From Acidobacteriota bacterium (GTDB lineage: Bacteria; Acidobacteriota; Thermoanaerobaculia; UBA5066), in NCBI GenBank assembly GCA_008363385.1, contig RHKY01000006.1:124001-188000 (forward strand): a stretch of 64,000 nt of DNA, in the 5' to 3' direction. Below are positions 18,280 to 27,523 of this stretch, one piece after another (position 1 is the first letter of the stretch; every line of letters begins with the position of its first letter). The notes beneath the pieces are model-generated. The model was not told the DNA's origin, made no database searches, and saw only the letters and a program-made list of their open reading frames with translations. Both the position numbers and the translations under genes were made by a program.

Positions 18280-19968
18280 CTACCTCAGGGCCCCTTCCTC
18301 CGGCGGCGTCGCCCCGGTCGGCACCGGGAGGCCCTGGAGGTCGACGCCCTTGACCTCGAGCAGGTCCCCGACGGCCCTGTGCCACGCGACGACCGAGCGC
18401 GTGTAGCCGAGGATGGCCTGCAGCTCGCCCGTGCGGGCGGCGGTCAGGTCGTTCTGGATCTGGGAGACCTGGAACGACGTCGTCATCCCGTTCTCGTACT
18501 TCTTCTTCTCGGCGTCGAGGTTCCGCTCGGCGAGCTCCCTCGACTTCTTCGCGGCGACGACGGAGCGCTTGGCGGTGTCGACCGCCCGCGCCGCGGCGCG
18601 GACCTCGAGCTGGAGGTTCTGCTTCAGGATGGTCAGGTTGGTCCGCGAGAGCTCCAGGTCCGTCGCGGCGACGGCCACGTTCCCCTTCGCGGTCCGGTTC
18701 AGGATCGGCACGCTGAAGCTCAGGCCGACGTTCCAGCCCGGGTAGTCGGCGTCGCGGATCTGGTAGAGGGCGTCCATGTAGTCCCGGCTCACGTAGCCGC
18801 CCTCGGGGCCCTCGAGCGTCTTGTTGTAGCCGACGCCCGACAGGCCGTAGCCGGCGGAGAGGTCGAGCCGGGGCTTGAGCTGGTTCCTGTTGTAGGCGAG
18901 CGAGACCTTCTTCGACTCGATGTCCACGACCGCCTGCTTGACCTCGGGCCTCAGCTCCAGCGCCCGCTGGATCCCCGCCTCGACGTCGAACTCCCGCGTC
19001 TCCATGACGGGCTTGTCGGCCGGGACGATGGGACGGTCCCACTCGACCTCGCCCTTGACGTTCAGGATCCTCTTGAGCCGGTCCTGGGCGTCGCCGATCA
19101 GCCCCTCGGCGACGATGATCTCCTGCTCGCGCTGGGCGATCGTCACCTCGGTCTGGACGATCTCGATCGGCGCCAGCGCCCCGACGTCGATCTTGATCTT
19201 CGTGATCCGGTTGAGGTCCTTGGCCCGCTCCAGCGCCTCGGTCTTCGCCTTGAGGTTCTCGTTGGCGTAGAGGAGGTCCCAGTAGGCGTTCTCGACGGTC
19301 TGGATCGTCGTCTGGACGGCGGAGACGAAGCTCCACGCGGCCTGGTCGCGCGCGATGCGCGACTGGACGATGAGGCGCGTGCTCACCAGCTTCCCGAAGT
19401 CCCGGAGGAGGGGCTGGACGATGCTCGCCGACAGGCTGCTGGAGTAGGTCGGGTTGATCTCGATGTAGCCCGGGATCAGCTCCGTGCCGACCGACGGCGA
19501 GTCGTTCCGCCGGTTCGTCCAGCCGGCCTCGTAGGTGGTGCCCCACGGCAGGAGGCCCCCGACGAAGATGTTCCCCGTCTGCGACCGGCTGTCGGTGGCC
19601 TGGAGGCTCCGGACGGGCGGCGTCTCGTTCCGCTGCGCCGTGAGCTCGGCCGAGAGGGCCGCGTCGAAGATCCCCTGCGCCGAGCCGAGGGAGAACGCCG
19701 CCTTCTCGTACCCGTACGAGGCGACGTCGAGGTCCAGCGCGTTCCTCAGGGCCAGCGCGATGGCCTGCTGGAGCGTCAGCTCGATCCTCTCTCCCTCGGG
19801 GAGCGGCGACGGCTTCCGGTCCGCGCTGGCGATCGGGACCTCGACCTTCTGGGCCAGGACCGGGGACGGCACCCCGGCCAGGAGCGCCGCCGAGGCGAGC
19901 GCGAGGGCCGGGAGGTGGCGCCGGGACGACCGGGCGGGGGCCTGGGACACTCGGGACGGCTGTCTCAA
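18280..19968 (-). CDS. TolC-family outer membrane efflux protein
   Basis: 562 residues with an N-terminal Arg-rich signal peptide ending near LAQ (residue 40), then two repeated helical hairpins of the outer-membrane efflux family: LTLQQAIALALRNALDLDVA is the classic first helix, and VEAGIQRALELRPEVKQAVVD starts the second repeat. It forms the trimeric outer-membrane channel for tripartite export. A TTG start is chosen because AGGAG lies eight bases upstream and it gives a complete signal peptide. It heads the locus with the Yip1 and ABC ATPase genes (20-base gap to Yip1). Confidence 0.9.
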   Translation of the reverse strand: MRQPSRVSQAPARSSRRHLPALALASAALLAGVPSPVLAQKVEVPIASADRKPSPLPEGERIELTLQQAIALALRNALDLDVASYGYEKAAFSLGSAQGIFDAALSAELTAQRNETPPVRSLQATDSRSQTGNIFVGGLLPWGTTYEAGWTNRRNDSPSVGTELIPGYIEINPTYSSSLSASIVQPLLRDFGKLVSTRLIVQSRIARDQAAWSFVSAVQTTIQTVENAYWDLLYANENLKAKTEALERAKDLNRITKIKIDVGALAPIEIVQTEVTIAQREQEIIVAEGLIGDAQDRLKRILNVKGEVEWDRPIVPADKPVMETREFDVEAGIQRALELRPEVKQAVVDIESKKVSLAYNRNQLKPRLDLSAGYGLSGVGYNKTLEGPEGGYVSRDYMDALYQIRDADYPGWNVGLSFSVPILNRTAKGNVAVAATDLELSRTNLTILKQNLQLEVRAAARAVDTAKRSVVAAKKSRELAERNLDAEKKKYENGMTTSFQVSQIQNDLTAARTGELQAILGYTRSVVAWHRAVGDLLEVKGVDLQGLPVPTGATPPEEGALR

Positions 19969-20058
19969 GGTGCGTCTCCTCTGCTCGGGTCTGCCGTCAG
20001 GGCGGCCGGGCTCGGGGTGCGGCCCCGCCGTCCCCGCCGTCCTCGTGGCACGCTGAGA

Positions 20059-21114
20059 TTACGGCGGGACGGCCGAAAAGTTCTTGGGTCGGGGGCTACC
20101 CCCTTCCGGCAGAAGGGGATGGAAGCAGGCGACGAGCCTCTCCGGGTCCTCCTCCCGCGGGAGGAGCGGCGGGGTCGAGGCCCGGCACTCTGCCGTCGCG
20201 GCCGGGCAACGAGGGTGGAAGGCGCACCCGGGGGGCGGAGCTGACGGGGACGGCGGCTCGCCCGCCGGGACCGCCGGGCCGGGGCGACCGGCGCCGGGAG
20301 CGTCACGGGGCTCGGAGGCACGCAGGAGCGCCGTGTAGGGGTGGAGGGGCGAGGCGAAGAGGGGGAGGGTCGGCCCCTCCTCGACGACGCGTCCGAGGTA
20401 CATGACGGCAGTACGGTCCGCGATCTGCCGGACGACGGCCAGGTCGTGACCGATGAAGAGGTAGGCCGGTGCTTCGGCGGCGGCGCGCTGGAGGTCGAGG
20501 AGGAGGTTCAAGACCTGGGCCCGCACCGAGACGTCGAGCGCGGAGACCGGCTCGTCGAGGACCACCAGCTTCGGCGCCGTCGCGAGCGCCCGGGCGATCC
20601 CGATCCTCTGCCGCTGCCCGCCGGAGAACTCCGACGGGCGCTTCCCGAGGCAGGACTCCGGCAGCCCGACGGCCTCCAGGAGCTCCCGGACCCTCCGGCG
20701 CCTCTCGGCCCGGCTCCCCAGCCGGTGGATGGCGAGCGGCTCCCCGACGATGGCCTCGACGCTCATGCGGGGGTTCAGCGAGGTGGCCGGGTCCTGGAAG
20801 ACGACGCCCAGCTGACGCCGCATCCGGTTGAGCTCCCGGGGAGGCAAGGCGAGCCAGTCGACGCCGTCGAACTCGATCCGCCCGCCGTCCGGCCGGACCA
20901 GACGCAGGAGGAGCCGCGCGGTCGTCGTCTTCCCGCTCCCCGACTCCCCGACGAGCGCCACGGTCTGCCCCCGGCCGATCGAGAGAGAGACCCCCCTCAC
21001 CGCGGGGACCCGCGCTCCCGAGCCCAGGAGCCCTCCCCGCGCGACGAACGACTTCTCGAGCCCCTCGGCCACCAGCAGAGGGCGGGCGGCCTCCGGGGCG
21101 CCCCCCCGGGTCAC
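20059..21114 (-). CDS. Oligopeptide/dipeptide ABC transporter ATPase (OppF/DppF type)
   Basis: 351 residues: Walker [14 protein letters not shown]-loop [16 protein letters not shown], signature [15 protein letters not shown], Walker [16 protein letters not shown] and H-loop [12 protein letters not shown], followed by the oligopeptide-type C-terminal cysteine region [15 protein letters not shown] (oligo_HPY). These ATPases energise uptake of peptides, nickel or sugars. GTG start in a GTGA overlap with the upstream OppD-like gene. No permease or binding-protein gene is in the window on either side, so the system is split or the pair serves distant permeases. Confidence 0.92.
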   Translation of the reverse strand: MTRGGAPEAARPLLVAEGLEKSFVARGGLLGSGARVPAVRGVSLSIGRGQTVALVGESGSGKTTTARLLLRLVRPDGGRIEFDGVDWLALPPRELNRMRRQLGVVFQDPATSLNPRMSVEAIVGEPLAIHRLGSRAERRRRVRELLEAVGLPESCLGKRPSEFSGGQRQRIGIARALATAPKLVVLDEPVSALDVSVRAQVLNLLLDLQRAAAEAPAYLFIGHDLAVVRQIADRTAVMYLGRVVEEGPTLPLFASPLHPYTALLRASEPRDAPGAGRPGPAVPAGEPPSPSAPPPGCAFHPRCPAATAECRASTPPLLPREEDPERLVACFHPLLPEGGSPRPKNFSAVPP

Positions 21115-22103
21115 GGCTCCCTCCCCTCGCCCTGCCAGAGGAAGCAGGCGGCGAGGCCGGGCCGCCCGGCGAGCGGCGAGAGCGAGGGCCGCGCCGCCGC
21201 GCATCGGCCGAAGGCCTCTCCGCAGCGAGGCGCGAAGGCGCAGCCGGCGGGCCGTTTCCCGGGCTCCGGGACCGTTCCCTCGATGGCGGGGAGGCGACGG
21301 CCGCGGCCCTCCGAAAGCCCCGGACGCGCCGCCAGGAGCGCCCGGGTGTACGGGTGGGCCGGCCTGGCGAAGAGGTCGGCCACCGGGGCCTCCTCGACGA
21401 TCTCCCCCGCGTACATCACGAGGGCCCGGTCGGCCAGCTCGGCGACGACGCCGAGGTCGTGCGTGATCACGAGCACCGTGAGCGACAGCTCCTCGCGCAG
21501 CCTCCGGAGGAGCGCCAGGAGCTGGGCCTGGATCGTCACGTCGAGGGCCGTCGTCGGCTCGTCGGCCACCAGGAGGCGCGGCCCCCCCGCCAGGGCGAGC
21601 GCGAGCATCGCCCGCTGGCGCATCCCCCCCGACATCCGGTGAGGGACGTCCTCCATCCGACGTTCCGGCTCGGGGAGCGCCACGCGGGAGAGCCACGCGA
21701 GCGCCTCGGCGCGGGCCTGCCGGCGCGAGGTCCCGCGGTGACGGCGGATCACGTCCACCAGCTCGGAGCCGATCGTCCGGACGGGGTCGAGCGCGGCCCC
21801 CGGCTCCTGGAAGACCAGCCCGATCCCGCCGCCCCTCACGCGGCGCTTCTCGGCCTCCGGGAGCGAGCGCACGTCCCGACCGTCGAACAGGACCTCCCCC
21901 GCCTCGACCGCCCCGGGCTCGGGGACGAGGTCGAGGAGGGCGAGCGCGGTCACGCTCTTCCCCGACCCGGACTCGCCCACCAGGGCGGCGATCTCGCCGC
22001 GTCCGATGTCGAACGAGACCCCGTCGACGACGGGAAGCCGCTCGCCGTTCGGGCCCGGGAAGGTCACCGTGAGCCCGCGGACCGACAGGAGCCCCGCGCT
22101 CAC
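21111..22103 (-). CDS. Oligopeptide/dipeptide ABC transporter ATPase (OppD/DppD type)
   Basis: 330 residues: Walker [16 protein letters not shown]-loop [14 protein letters not shown], signature [15 protein letters not shown], Walker [16 protein letters not shown]-loop [14 protein letters not shown] and the C-terminal Cys cluster [14 protein letters not shown]. It pairs with the OppF-like ATPase through a GTGA overlap. Its own GTG has no Shine-Dalgarno and overlaps the stop of a 13-codon micro-ORF (22100-22141) that carries a leaderless-type promoter, so translation may begin by coupling. Confidence 0.92.
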   Translation of the reverse strand: MSAGLLSVRGLTVTFPGPNGERLPVVDGVSFDIGRGEIAALVGESGSGKSVTALALLDLVPEPGAVEAGEVLFDGRDVRSLPEAEKRRVRGGGIGLVFQEPGAALDPVRTIGSELVDVIRRHRGTSRRQARAEALAWLSRVALPEPERRMEDVPHRMSGGMRQRAMLALALAGGPRLLVADEPTTALDVTIQAQLLALLRRLREELSLTVLVITHDLGVVAELADRALVMYAGEIVEEAPVADLFARPAHPYTRALLAARPGLSEGRGRRLPAIEGTVPEPGKRPAGCAFAPRCGEAFGRCAAARPSLSPLAGRPGLAACFLWQGEGREP

Positions 22104-22141
22104 GACGGTGTGCGCGCCTCGTGCGCGGCGGCTCTCGGCAT
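22100..22141 (-). CDS. Putative 13-codon leader micro-ORF coupled to the OppD-like gene
   Basis: ATG at 22141 encodes [13 protein letters not shown] and stops with TGA at 22100-22102, which overlaps the OppD-like GTG (bases GTGA). A good -10 hexamer TATGAT lies 9 bases upstream (22151-22156), the same spacing as other leaderless starts here, while the OppD-like GTG has no ribosome-binding site. I infer a leaderless mini-cistron that delivers ribosomes to the ATPase gene. Alternatively, the peptide is untranslated leader and the true start is elsewhere. Confidence 0.35.
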   Translation of the reverse strand: MPRAAAHEARTPS

Positions 22142-22150
22142 GGTGCGGGA

Positions 22151-22171
22151 ATCATAGCGAGGTGCTACCGT
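22151..22171. promoter_or_regulatory. Divergent leaderless-type -10 hexamers
   Basis: On the minus strand TATGAT (22151-22156) precedes the ATG at 22141 by 9 bases. On the plus strand TACCGT (22166-22171) precedes the deoxyhypusine-synthase-like ATG at 22181 by 9 bases. Neither start has a Shine-Dalgarno close enough to act. Confidence 0.4.
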
Positions 22172-22180
22172 TCGCGGCCG

Positions 22181-23407
22181 ATGAAGACGACTCGCCCCGC
22201 CCGGAAGAGCCGGTTCCTCGCCGGCCGGCGGATCGCCCCGAAGCCGGTCACGGGGTCCGTCCGCGCCGCCGACCTCGTCGAGCGGACCTTCTCCGCCTAC
22301 AACGCCGCCCGGCTGCGCGAGGCGTGCGCCCTCTTCGTCGAGAAGGTGCTCCGGCCCGACGTCACCGTCGGCGTCTCGCTCACGGGCGCCCTCACCCCCG
22401 CGGGACTCGGGCTGTCGTGCCTGATCCCGCTGATGCGCGCCGGCTTCGTCGACTGGATGATCTCGACCGGGGCGAACCTCTACCACGACGTCCACCACGG
22501 CCTTGGGATGCCGATCCACGAGGGGCGCCCCGGGTTCGACGACGTGGCGCTGCGCGACGAGGGGATCATCCGGATCTACGACATCGTCTTCCCCTACGAG
22601 GTCCTCCTCGACACGGACGCCTTCTTCCGCGAGGTGCTGCGCGCCCCGGAGTTCGACCGCCCCATGTCCACGGCGGAGTTCCACTGGCGCGTCGGCCGGT
22701 ACGTCGCGGGGAGGGCCCGCCAGCTGGGCCTCGGCCTCGACCAGTCGATGCTGGCCAGCGCCTGGCGGCTCGACGTCCCCGTCTACACGAGCTCGCCGGG
22801 CGACTCGTCGATCGGGATGAACGTCGCGCGGGCGGCGCTGGAGGGAGGGAGCTTCTCGTTCGACGTCTCGGCCGACGTCAACGAGACGGCCGCGATCGTC
22901 TACGACGCCAAGCGCCGCGGGGGGAAGAGCGCGGTCCTCATCTTCGGCGGGGGGAGCCCGAAGAACTTCCTCCTGCAGACGGAGCCGCAGATCCAGGAGG
23001 TGCTCGGGATCGACGAGGCCGGGCACGACTACTTCCTCCAGTTCACGGACGCCCGCCCCGACACCGGCGGCCTCTCGGGCGCCACGCCGTCGGAGGCCGT
23101 CTCGTGGGGGAAGATCGACCCCGGCGCCCTCCCCGACACCGTCGTCTGCTACCTCGACGCCACGGTGGCCCTCCCGCTCTTCACCGCCTACGCCCTGGCG
23201 CGCCACCCGAAGCGTCCCCTGAAGAGGCTCTACCGGCGCCGGGCGGAGGTGATGGGGAGCCTGCGGGCGGCCTTCGACGACGCGCGGCACGGGAAGGGGC
23301 TCTCGAAGCGAGCCCCGCGCGAGTACGCGGGGACGCTCACGAGCCGCAAGGACGAGAAGCCGCACAGCGGCTTCCGGACCCACTCCACCTTCGGCAAGAA
23401 GAGCTGA
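22181..23407 (+). CDS. Deoxyhypusine synthase-family protein (bacterial homologue)
   Basis: 408 residues. The C-terminal half matches eukaryotic/archaeal deoxyhypusine synthase: FGGGSPKNF (residues 255-263), [20 protein letters not shown] and the catalytic-lysine motif SWGKI with Lys311. The N-terminal half has [14 protein letters not shown], typical of NAD-binding DHS folds. Eukaryotic enzymes move the aminobutyl group of spermidine onto eIF5A; bacteria lack eIF5A, and bacterial homologues are thought to act in polyamine (for example homospermidine-type) metabolism. No other polyamine gene is adjacent. The tail after about 350 is Lys/Arg-rich. Possible leaderless ATG with TACCGT 9 bases upstream. 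Reaction here is uncertain. Confidence 0.85.
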   Translation: MKTTRPARKSRFLAGRRIAPKPVTGSVRAADLVERTFSAYNAARLREACALFVEKVLRPDVTVGVSLTGALTPAGLGLSCLIPLMRAGFVDWMISTGANLYHDVHHGLGMPIHEGRPGFDDVALRDEGIIRIYDIVFPYEVLLDTDAFFREVLRAPEFDRPMSTAEFHWRVGRYVAGRARQLGLGLDQSMLASAWRLDVPVYTSSPGDSSIGMNVARAALEGGSFSFDVSADVNETAAIVYDAKRRGGKSAVLIFGGGSPKNFLLQTEPQIQEVLGIDEAGHDYFLQFTDARPDTGGLSGATPSEAVSWGKIDPGALPDTVVCYLDATVALPLFTAYALARHPKRPLKRLYRRRAEVMGSLRAAFDDARHGKGLSKRAPREYAGTLTSRKDEKPHSGFRTHSTFGKKS

Positions 23408-23606
23408 CGCCCCCCGGCCCGCGTCCGAGGGCCCGCCTCCCGGAGGGGCGGAGCAGCCGGGAGGGGGAGAAGACCGCAGATCCTCCGGGCACAGAACGTA
23501 TAACGGAGCTCTGACCCCACGCTCGCTGACCCCACGCTCGCCGGTTCGAGCGCGCAGCGCGCCGATCACGGTGCCGCTGGACCCGGGGCGGCGGTCTTCC
23601 CCCCGA
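23408..23606. repeat. Convergent intergenic region with tandem 15-mer and RAYT-like sequence
   Basis: This gap separates two convergent genes. It holds a GC-rich imperfect hairpin near 23442-23460 and two perfect adjacent copies of CTGACCCCACGCTCG (23511-23525 and 23526-23540). The reverse complement reads GGGGTCAGAGCTCCGTTATA, which resembles the conserved palindromic ends found beside REP-associated (Y1) transposases in other GC-rich bacteria; that match is from memory. No transposase gene is present, so it may be an element remnant. Confidence 0.4.
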
Positions 23607-26600
23607 TCAGGACGTGGGGAACTGCTTGAGCCGGTCGCCGACGTCGCGGTACGAGGCGTTCGTCCCGTAGATGTCGAGGAAGGTCTTGTACGCGTTCTCG
23701 TTGTCGCCGACGTCCGCGTAGACCGTCGCCAGGTCGTACTGGAGCCCCAGCCGGTCCTCCTCGCGGATACCGAGCGTCTCCAGCCCCTTGCGGTACCACT
23801 TGATGGCCAGCTGCGGGAGCCCCTTCTCGAGGAAGCAGAGGCCCAGCATCGAGCAGGAGTCGACGGCGTGGAGCGGGTCCTTCGCCGAGATCTGGAACTC
23901 GCCGATCGCCTCGTCCGTCAGCCCCATCTCCTTGTAGGCGATCCCCAGGTTGTAGTGGGTCTCGAAGTCCTCCGGGGAGAGCTGCTGCTCGACGCCCTTC
24001 TTGAACTCGCGGAAGATCTCCTCCAGCGAAACCTCGGCGCCCGGGCCGGCCGCCGCGGCCACGACGTCCTGCTTGATCTCGCTCTGGAGCTCCTCGGCGA
24101 AGTTGAAGAACTCCTGCTCGTCGGAGAAGAGCCCCGACTCGTCGAGCGGAACGGCGGGCCCGGGGGGCCCTGCGGACCTGGGCGGAGCCTCCGCGGCGGC
24201 GCCTCCCCCGCGGACCATCTCGTCGGTGAGGGCCCGTCCCAGCTCGGCGTCCAGCACCGACTCGAAGTCCTCCGGGAGGATCTCCTCGAGGGGGGGCCGG
24301 GCCTCCTCGCCCGCTGGACGGCTCCCCTCCAGCCGCTGCCGGCGCGCGAGCACCTCGGGGTGGGCCGGGTAGCGCTCCTCCAGCCCCTGGAGCCGCTCGG
24401 CGGCGTCGACGACCATCCCCTGGTCCAGGCAGAAGTCGACCTCGCTCATCTCCTGCGCGGAGGGCCCCTCGGCGGCCGGCGGGGCGGCCGGCGCCGCCGC
24501 GGGCGGTGCCGGGGCCGCGCTCGGGGCGACGACGTCGACGTCGAACTCCTCGAGGGAGAGGTCCGGGACGGACGGAGCGACGGGGGGCGGGGCCTCCGGC
24601 GGCGGGGCCGCGGGAGCGGGCCCGGCCGGGAGAGCGGCCGCGGGCTCGACGAGGCGGGGAACGGGGGGCGGCGTCCGGTGCGCCTCGGCGATCGAGGCGA
24701 GCTCCGGCGGCAGCTTCGCGGGCTGGGGCGTGGGCGGCGCCTGCCTCGCCTTCGGAGGCTTCGGGGCCGGGATCGGCAGCTGGATGTCCTCGGGTCGGAC
24801 GGCGCGGACCTTGGCGGTCGGCGCACCGGCGGACGGCCGGAGCGCCGCGACCTCCGGAAGGGCGACCTCGGGGACGGGGGCGGGCGGCTTGGTCTCCGGC
24901 TTCTTCTTCGGCCCGGCGAGCAGGTCCTCGACCGAGAGCTTGGCCGTGGCCCGCGCGGGCTTCGGCGGAGCCGGCGGGGGGGACGGCGGGACGACCGGCT
25001 CCGGGAGAGGGGCCGGAGCGGGCGGCTCGGCGGCGAGCTCCGCGGGAGGCAGCTCTGGCGTCTCCGCCGCGACCTGCGGCGGAGACGGCAGGAACGGGGC
25101 CGGAGCGGGCACGGGGGACGGGGCGGCCGGTGCTGCGGGCTCGGCGAACTCCACCTCCTCGAAGTCCCCGATCGCTTCGAGGGAGACCGGAGGCGGGGCC
25201 GTCGGGGGAGGCGGGAGCTCGACCGCCAGGGACTCCCCGGCGGGGATCGCTTCGACGGCGGGGGCCGCGGGCGCGAGCGGCGCCGCCTCGACGAACTCCG
25301 CTGCCTCGACGAGCTCCGGGGCCTCGACGACCTCCACGGCCTCCGAGATCTCCACGGCCTCGGCCGTCTCCGTCAGCTCCGCGGCGCGCGGGAGCTCCTC
25401 GACCAGCGCGCCGGGCTCCTCCGGGGCCGGCTCGCCCATCAGCGAGTAGAGGCCCTTGATCCGGTCGGCCTTCCCCTGCTCGCGGTAGATGACCGTCAGC
25501 GTGGCCGCCTCGGCCCGCGCGTCCGCCCGGTTCCCCCGGTCGAGGTAGAGCTCGAAGAGCTTCTCGCGGACCTTGACGTGCCCCGGCAGCCGGGCCGTCA
25601 GCGGCTTCAGCAGGTCGACGGCCTTGTCGATGAGGCCGTATTTCCGGTAGATGTCCGCCTCGACGAGCGCCTCGTCCGCGGCCGTGTCGGCCGGAGCGGG
25701 GCGCGGCGGGGGCGGGGGCGGCGCGGGCGTGAGCTGGATGTCGTCGAGCCGCCGGATGACCATCGAGGGCGTCGGGCCCAGCTCCCCGAGGTCGTCGATG
25801 GACGGCAGTTCCTCGAGCGCGCCCACCTGGTCGATGATCAGGTCGGAGGGGATCGCCGCAGCAGGCGGGGCCGGCTCGGCAGCGCGCGCGGAGCCCCATC
25901 CGACGTCGAAGCGCGACGGCGGCGCGCCCGCGACGGCGCCGGCGCCCGGAGCCAGCTCCAGGCGCTCGAACGCCGCCGAGAGGGTGTCCGCCGGTGGCAT
26001 CGGCTCCGGCTCGGGAGCCCGGGCCGCAGGCGGCGGCGCGGCCCAGGCGGGAGGCGCCGCCGGGACGTGCGCGAGCGGGACGCTCGGCTTGGTCGGCTCC
26101 CGCGTCGGAACCGGCGCCACCGGGAATCCCGCCAGGCTCGGGGGGGCCTCTGGCGGGACCTCGACCAGCTCCTCGTCGCCGAGCTCGAACTCGAACTCCT
26201 CCCCTCCCGCCGAGGGCGCCGCGATGATCTCCGACGCGGGGACGGGCGGCGGGGCCGCGGGCGGCGGGAGGCCTCCGAGGGTGATCTCCGGCGGCGCGGC
26301 CGGCGGTGGGGCCGGCTCGGCGGCGGCGCGCGGCAGCAGCGCCTCGAGCTGCGTGAGCCGGGCGCGGAACTCCGCGTTCCCCGGGGCCAGCGTCGCGCAG
26401 GCCTTGAGGGCCTCGGCGGCCTCGACGACGCGCCCCTGCTTCCTCCAGATCTCGGCGAGGGCGGAGCGGTACGGCACGGTGATCGCTTCGTCGCCCGCCT
26501 TGACGCCGATGTCGACGATCTTCCGGAGGAGCTCCTCGTTGTCCGGGGCCGCCTTGGCGATCGGCTGCAGCAGCGCCAGGGCCTTCTTCGACTCCCCGCG

Positions 26601-27503
26601 CTTCACCGCCAGGTCGGCCAGCGGCGCCGCGGCGGCGAACGCGAGGTCCGGGCGCCGACCCTTCAGCTGCACCTTGACCACGAGCGCGAGGACGTCCTCG
26701 TTCTCGGGCTCGACCGCCTGCGCCTTGGACGCGTAGGTGCGGGCCTCGGCCATGTCGTTGGCCAGGAGCGCGGCGTCCGCCGCCAGGAGGAAGAGCGGGA
26801 CGGAGCGGGGCGTCGTCTCGAGCGCCTTCCGGAGCGCGGCGCGCGCCGCGTCGACGTGCCCCATCTCGAGCTGCAGGGGGACGAGCGCTCGCAGGACGTC
26901 CACGTTCTCGGGGGCGTGCTTGAGGGCCCTCTCGTAGACCTGGACCGCCTCGGCGTACGCCCCCTTCTCGCGGAACATCCCCGCGATGAGGGCGTACTCC
27001 TTCACGGCCTCCGGGGTCCGCTTGGCCTGCAGGAGGAGGTCGGCGATCTTGCCCCGGAGCGGGATCTCGGCCGGGTCCGCCTGGAGCATCCTCTGGTAGA
27101 CGCCGATGGCGCCGGCGAGGTTGCCGCTCTTGATGTGGTGGTCCGCGAGCACCTGGTAGTTGCTCTTGGACTCCATCCCGAGCCCCTGCTTGCCGTACAG
27201 CTCCGCCAGCCGCTCGTAGACGTCCAGCCGAGCCGCGTCGACGCGGTTGATCTTCTTGTAGACCGCGATCGCCTTCAGGTAGAAGCCGTCCTTGCCGTAG
27301 TGCTCGGCGACCTTCCACCAGTGGGCCACCGCCTCGGGGACGCGGTCCATCCGCTGGTAGAGGTCTCCGACCTTCTGCAGGACGTTGACGTCGTTCGGGG
27401 TCTCCTCCAGCACCTTCTGGTACTCCTTCAGGGCGAGGTCGACCCTCCCCTTCTGGAGCGCCTTCTCGGCGGACGCGATCAGGGCTTCGCGCTTACTGGC
27501 CAC
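23607..27503 (-). CDS. Very large tetratricopeptide-repeat protein with Ala/Pro-rich linker
   Basis: 1298 residues. Residues 1-390 are about ten TPR units (for example VDLALKEYQKVLEETPNDVN). From about 395 to 1000 the chain is low-complexity Ala/Pro/Glu-rich, broken by a TPR-like island near 615-695 (YRKYGLIDKAVDLLKPLTAR). Residues about 1000-1298 return to TPRs with strings such as YNLGIAYKEMGLTDEAIGEF. No signal peptide or membrane helix, so it is a cytoplasmic scaffold. GTG start with a GGGAGG ribosome-binding site. Similar modular TPR proteins occur next to motility or polarity genes in gliding bacteria, but nothing here shows a specific partner. Function unknown. Confidence 0.85.
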   Translation of the reverse strand: MASKREALIASAEKALQKGRVDLALKEYQKVLEETPNDVNVLQKVGDLYQRMDRVPEAVAHWWKVAEHYGKDGFYLKAIAVYKKINRVDAARLDVYERLAELYGKQGLGMESKSNYQVLADHHIKSGNLAGAIGVYQRMLQADPAEIPLRGKIADLLLQAKRTPEAVKEYALIAGMFREKGAYAEAVQVYERALKHAPENVDVLRALVPLQLEMGHVDAARAALRKALETTPRSVPLFLLAADAALLANDMAEARTYASKAQAVEPENEDVLALVVKVQLKGRRPDLAFAAAAPLADLAVKRGESKKALALLQPIAKAAPDNEELLRKIVDIGVKAGDEAITVPYRSALAEIWRKQGRVVEAAEALKACATLAPGNAEFRARLTQLEALLPRAAAEPAPPPAAPPEITLGGLPPPAAPPPVPASEIIAAPSAGGEEFEFELGDEELVEVPPEAPPSLAGFPVAPVPTREPTKPSVPLAHVPAAPPAWAAPPPAARAPEPEPMPPADTLSAAFERLELAPGAGAVAGAPPSRFDVGWGSARAAEPAPPAAAIPSDLIIDQVGALEELPSIDDLGELGPTPSMVIRRLDDIQLTPAPPPPPPRPAPADTAADEALVEADIYRKYGLIDKAVDLLKPLTARLPGHVKVREKLFELYLDRGNRADARAEAATLTVIYREQGKADRIKGLYSLMGEPAPEEPGALVEELPRAAELTETAEAVEISEAVEVVEAPELVEAAEFVEAAPLAPAAPAVEAIPAGESLAVELPPPPTAPPPVSLEAIGDFEEVEFAEPAAPAAPSPVPAPAPFLPSPPQVAAETPELPPAELAAEPPAPAPLPEPVVPPSPPPAPPKPARATAKLSVEDLLAGPKKKPETKPPAPVPEVALPEVAALRPSAGAPTAKVRAVRPEDIQLPIPAPKPPKARQAPPTPQPAKLPPELASIAEAHRTPPPVPRLVEPAAALPAGPAPAAPPPEAPPPVAPSVPDLSLEEFDVDVVAPSAAPAPPAAAPAAPPAAEGPSAQEMSEVDFCLDQGMVVDAAERLQGLEERYPAHPEVLARRQRLEGSRPAGEEARPPLEEILPEDFESVLDAELGRALTDEMVRGGGAAAEAPPRSAGPPGPAVPLDESGLFSDEQEFFNFAEELQSEIKQDVVAAAAGPGAEVSLEEIFREFKKGVEQQLSPEDFETHYNLGIAYKEMGLTDEAIGEFQISAKDPLHAVDSCSMLGLCFLEKGLPQLAIKWYRKGLETLGIREEDRLGLQYDLATVYADVGDNENAYKTFLDIYGTNASYRDVGDRLKQFPTS

Positions 27504-27523
27504 GCACGCCCTCCCCCCTCCCG

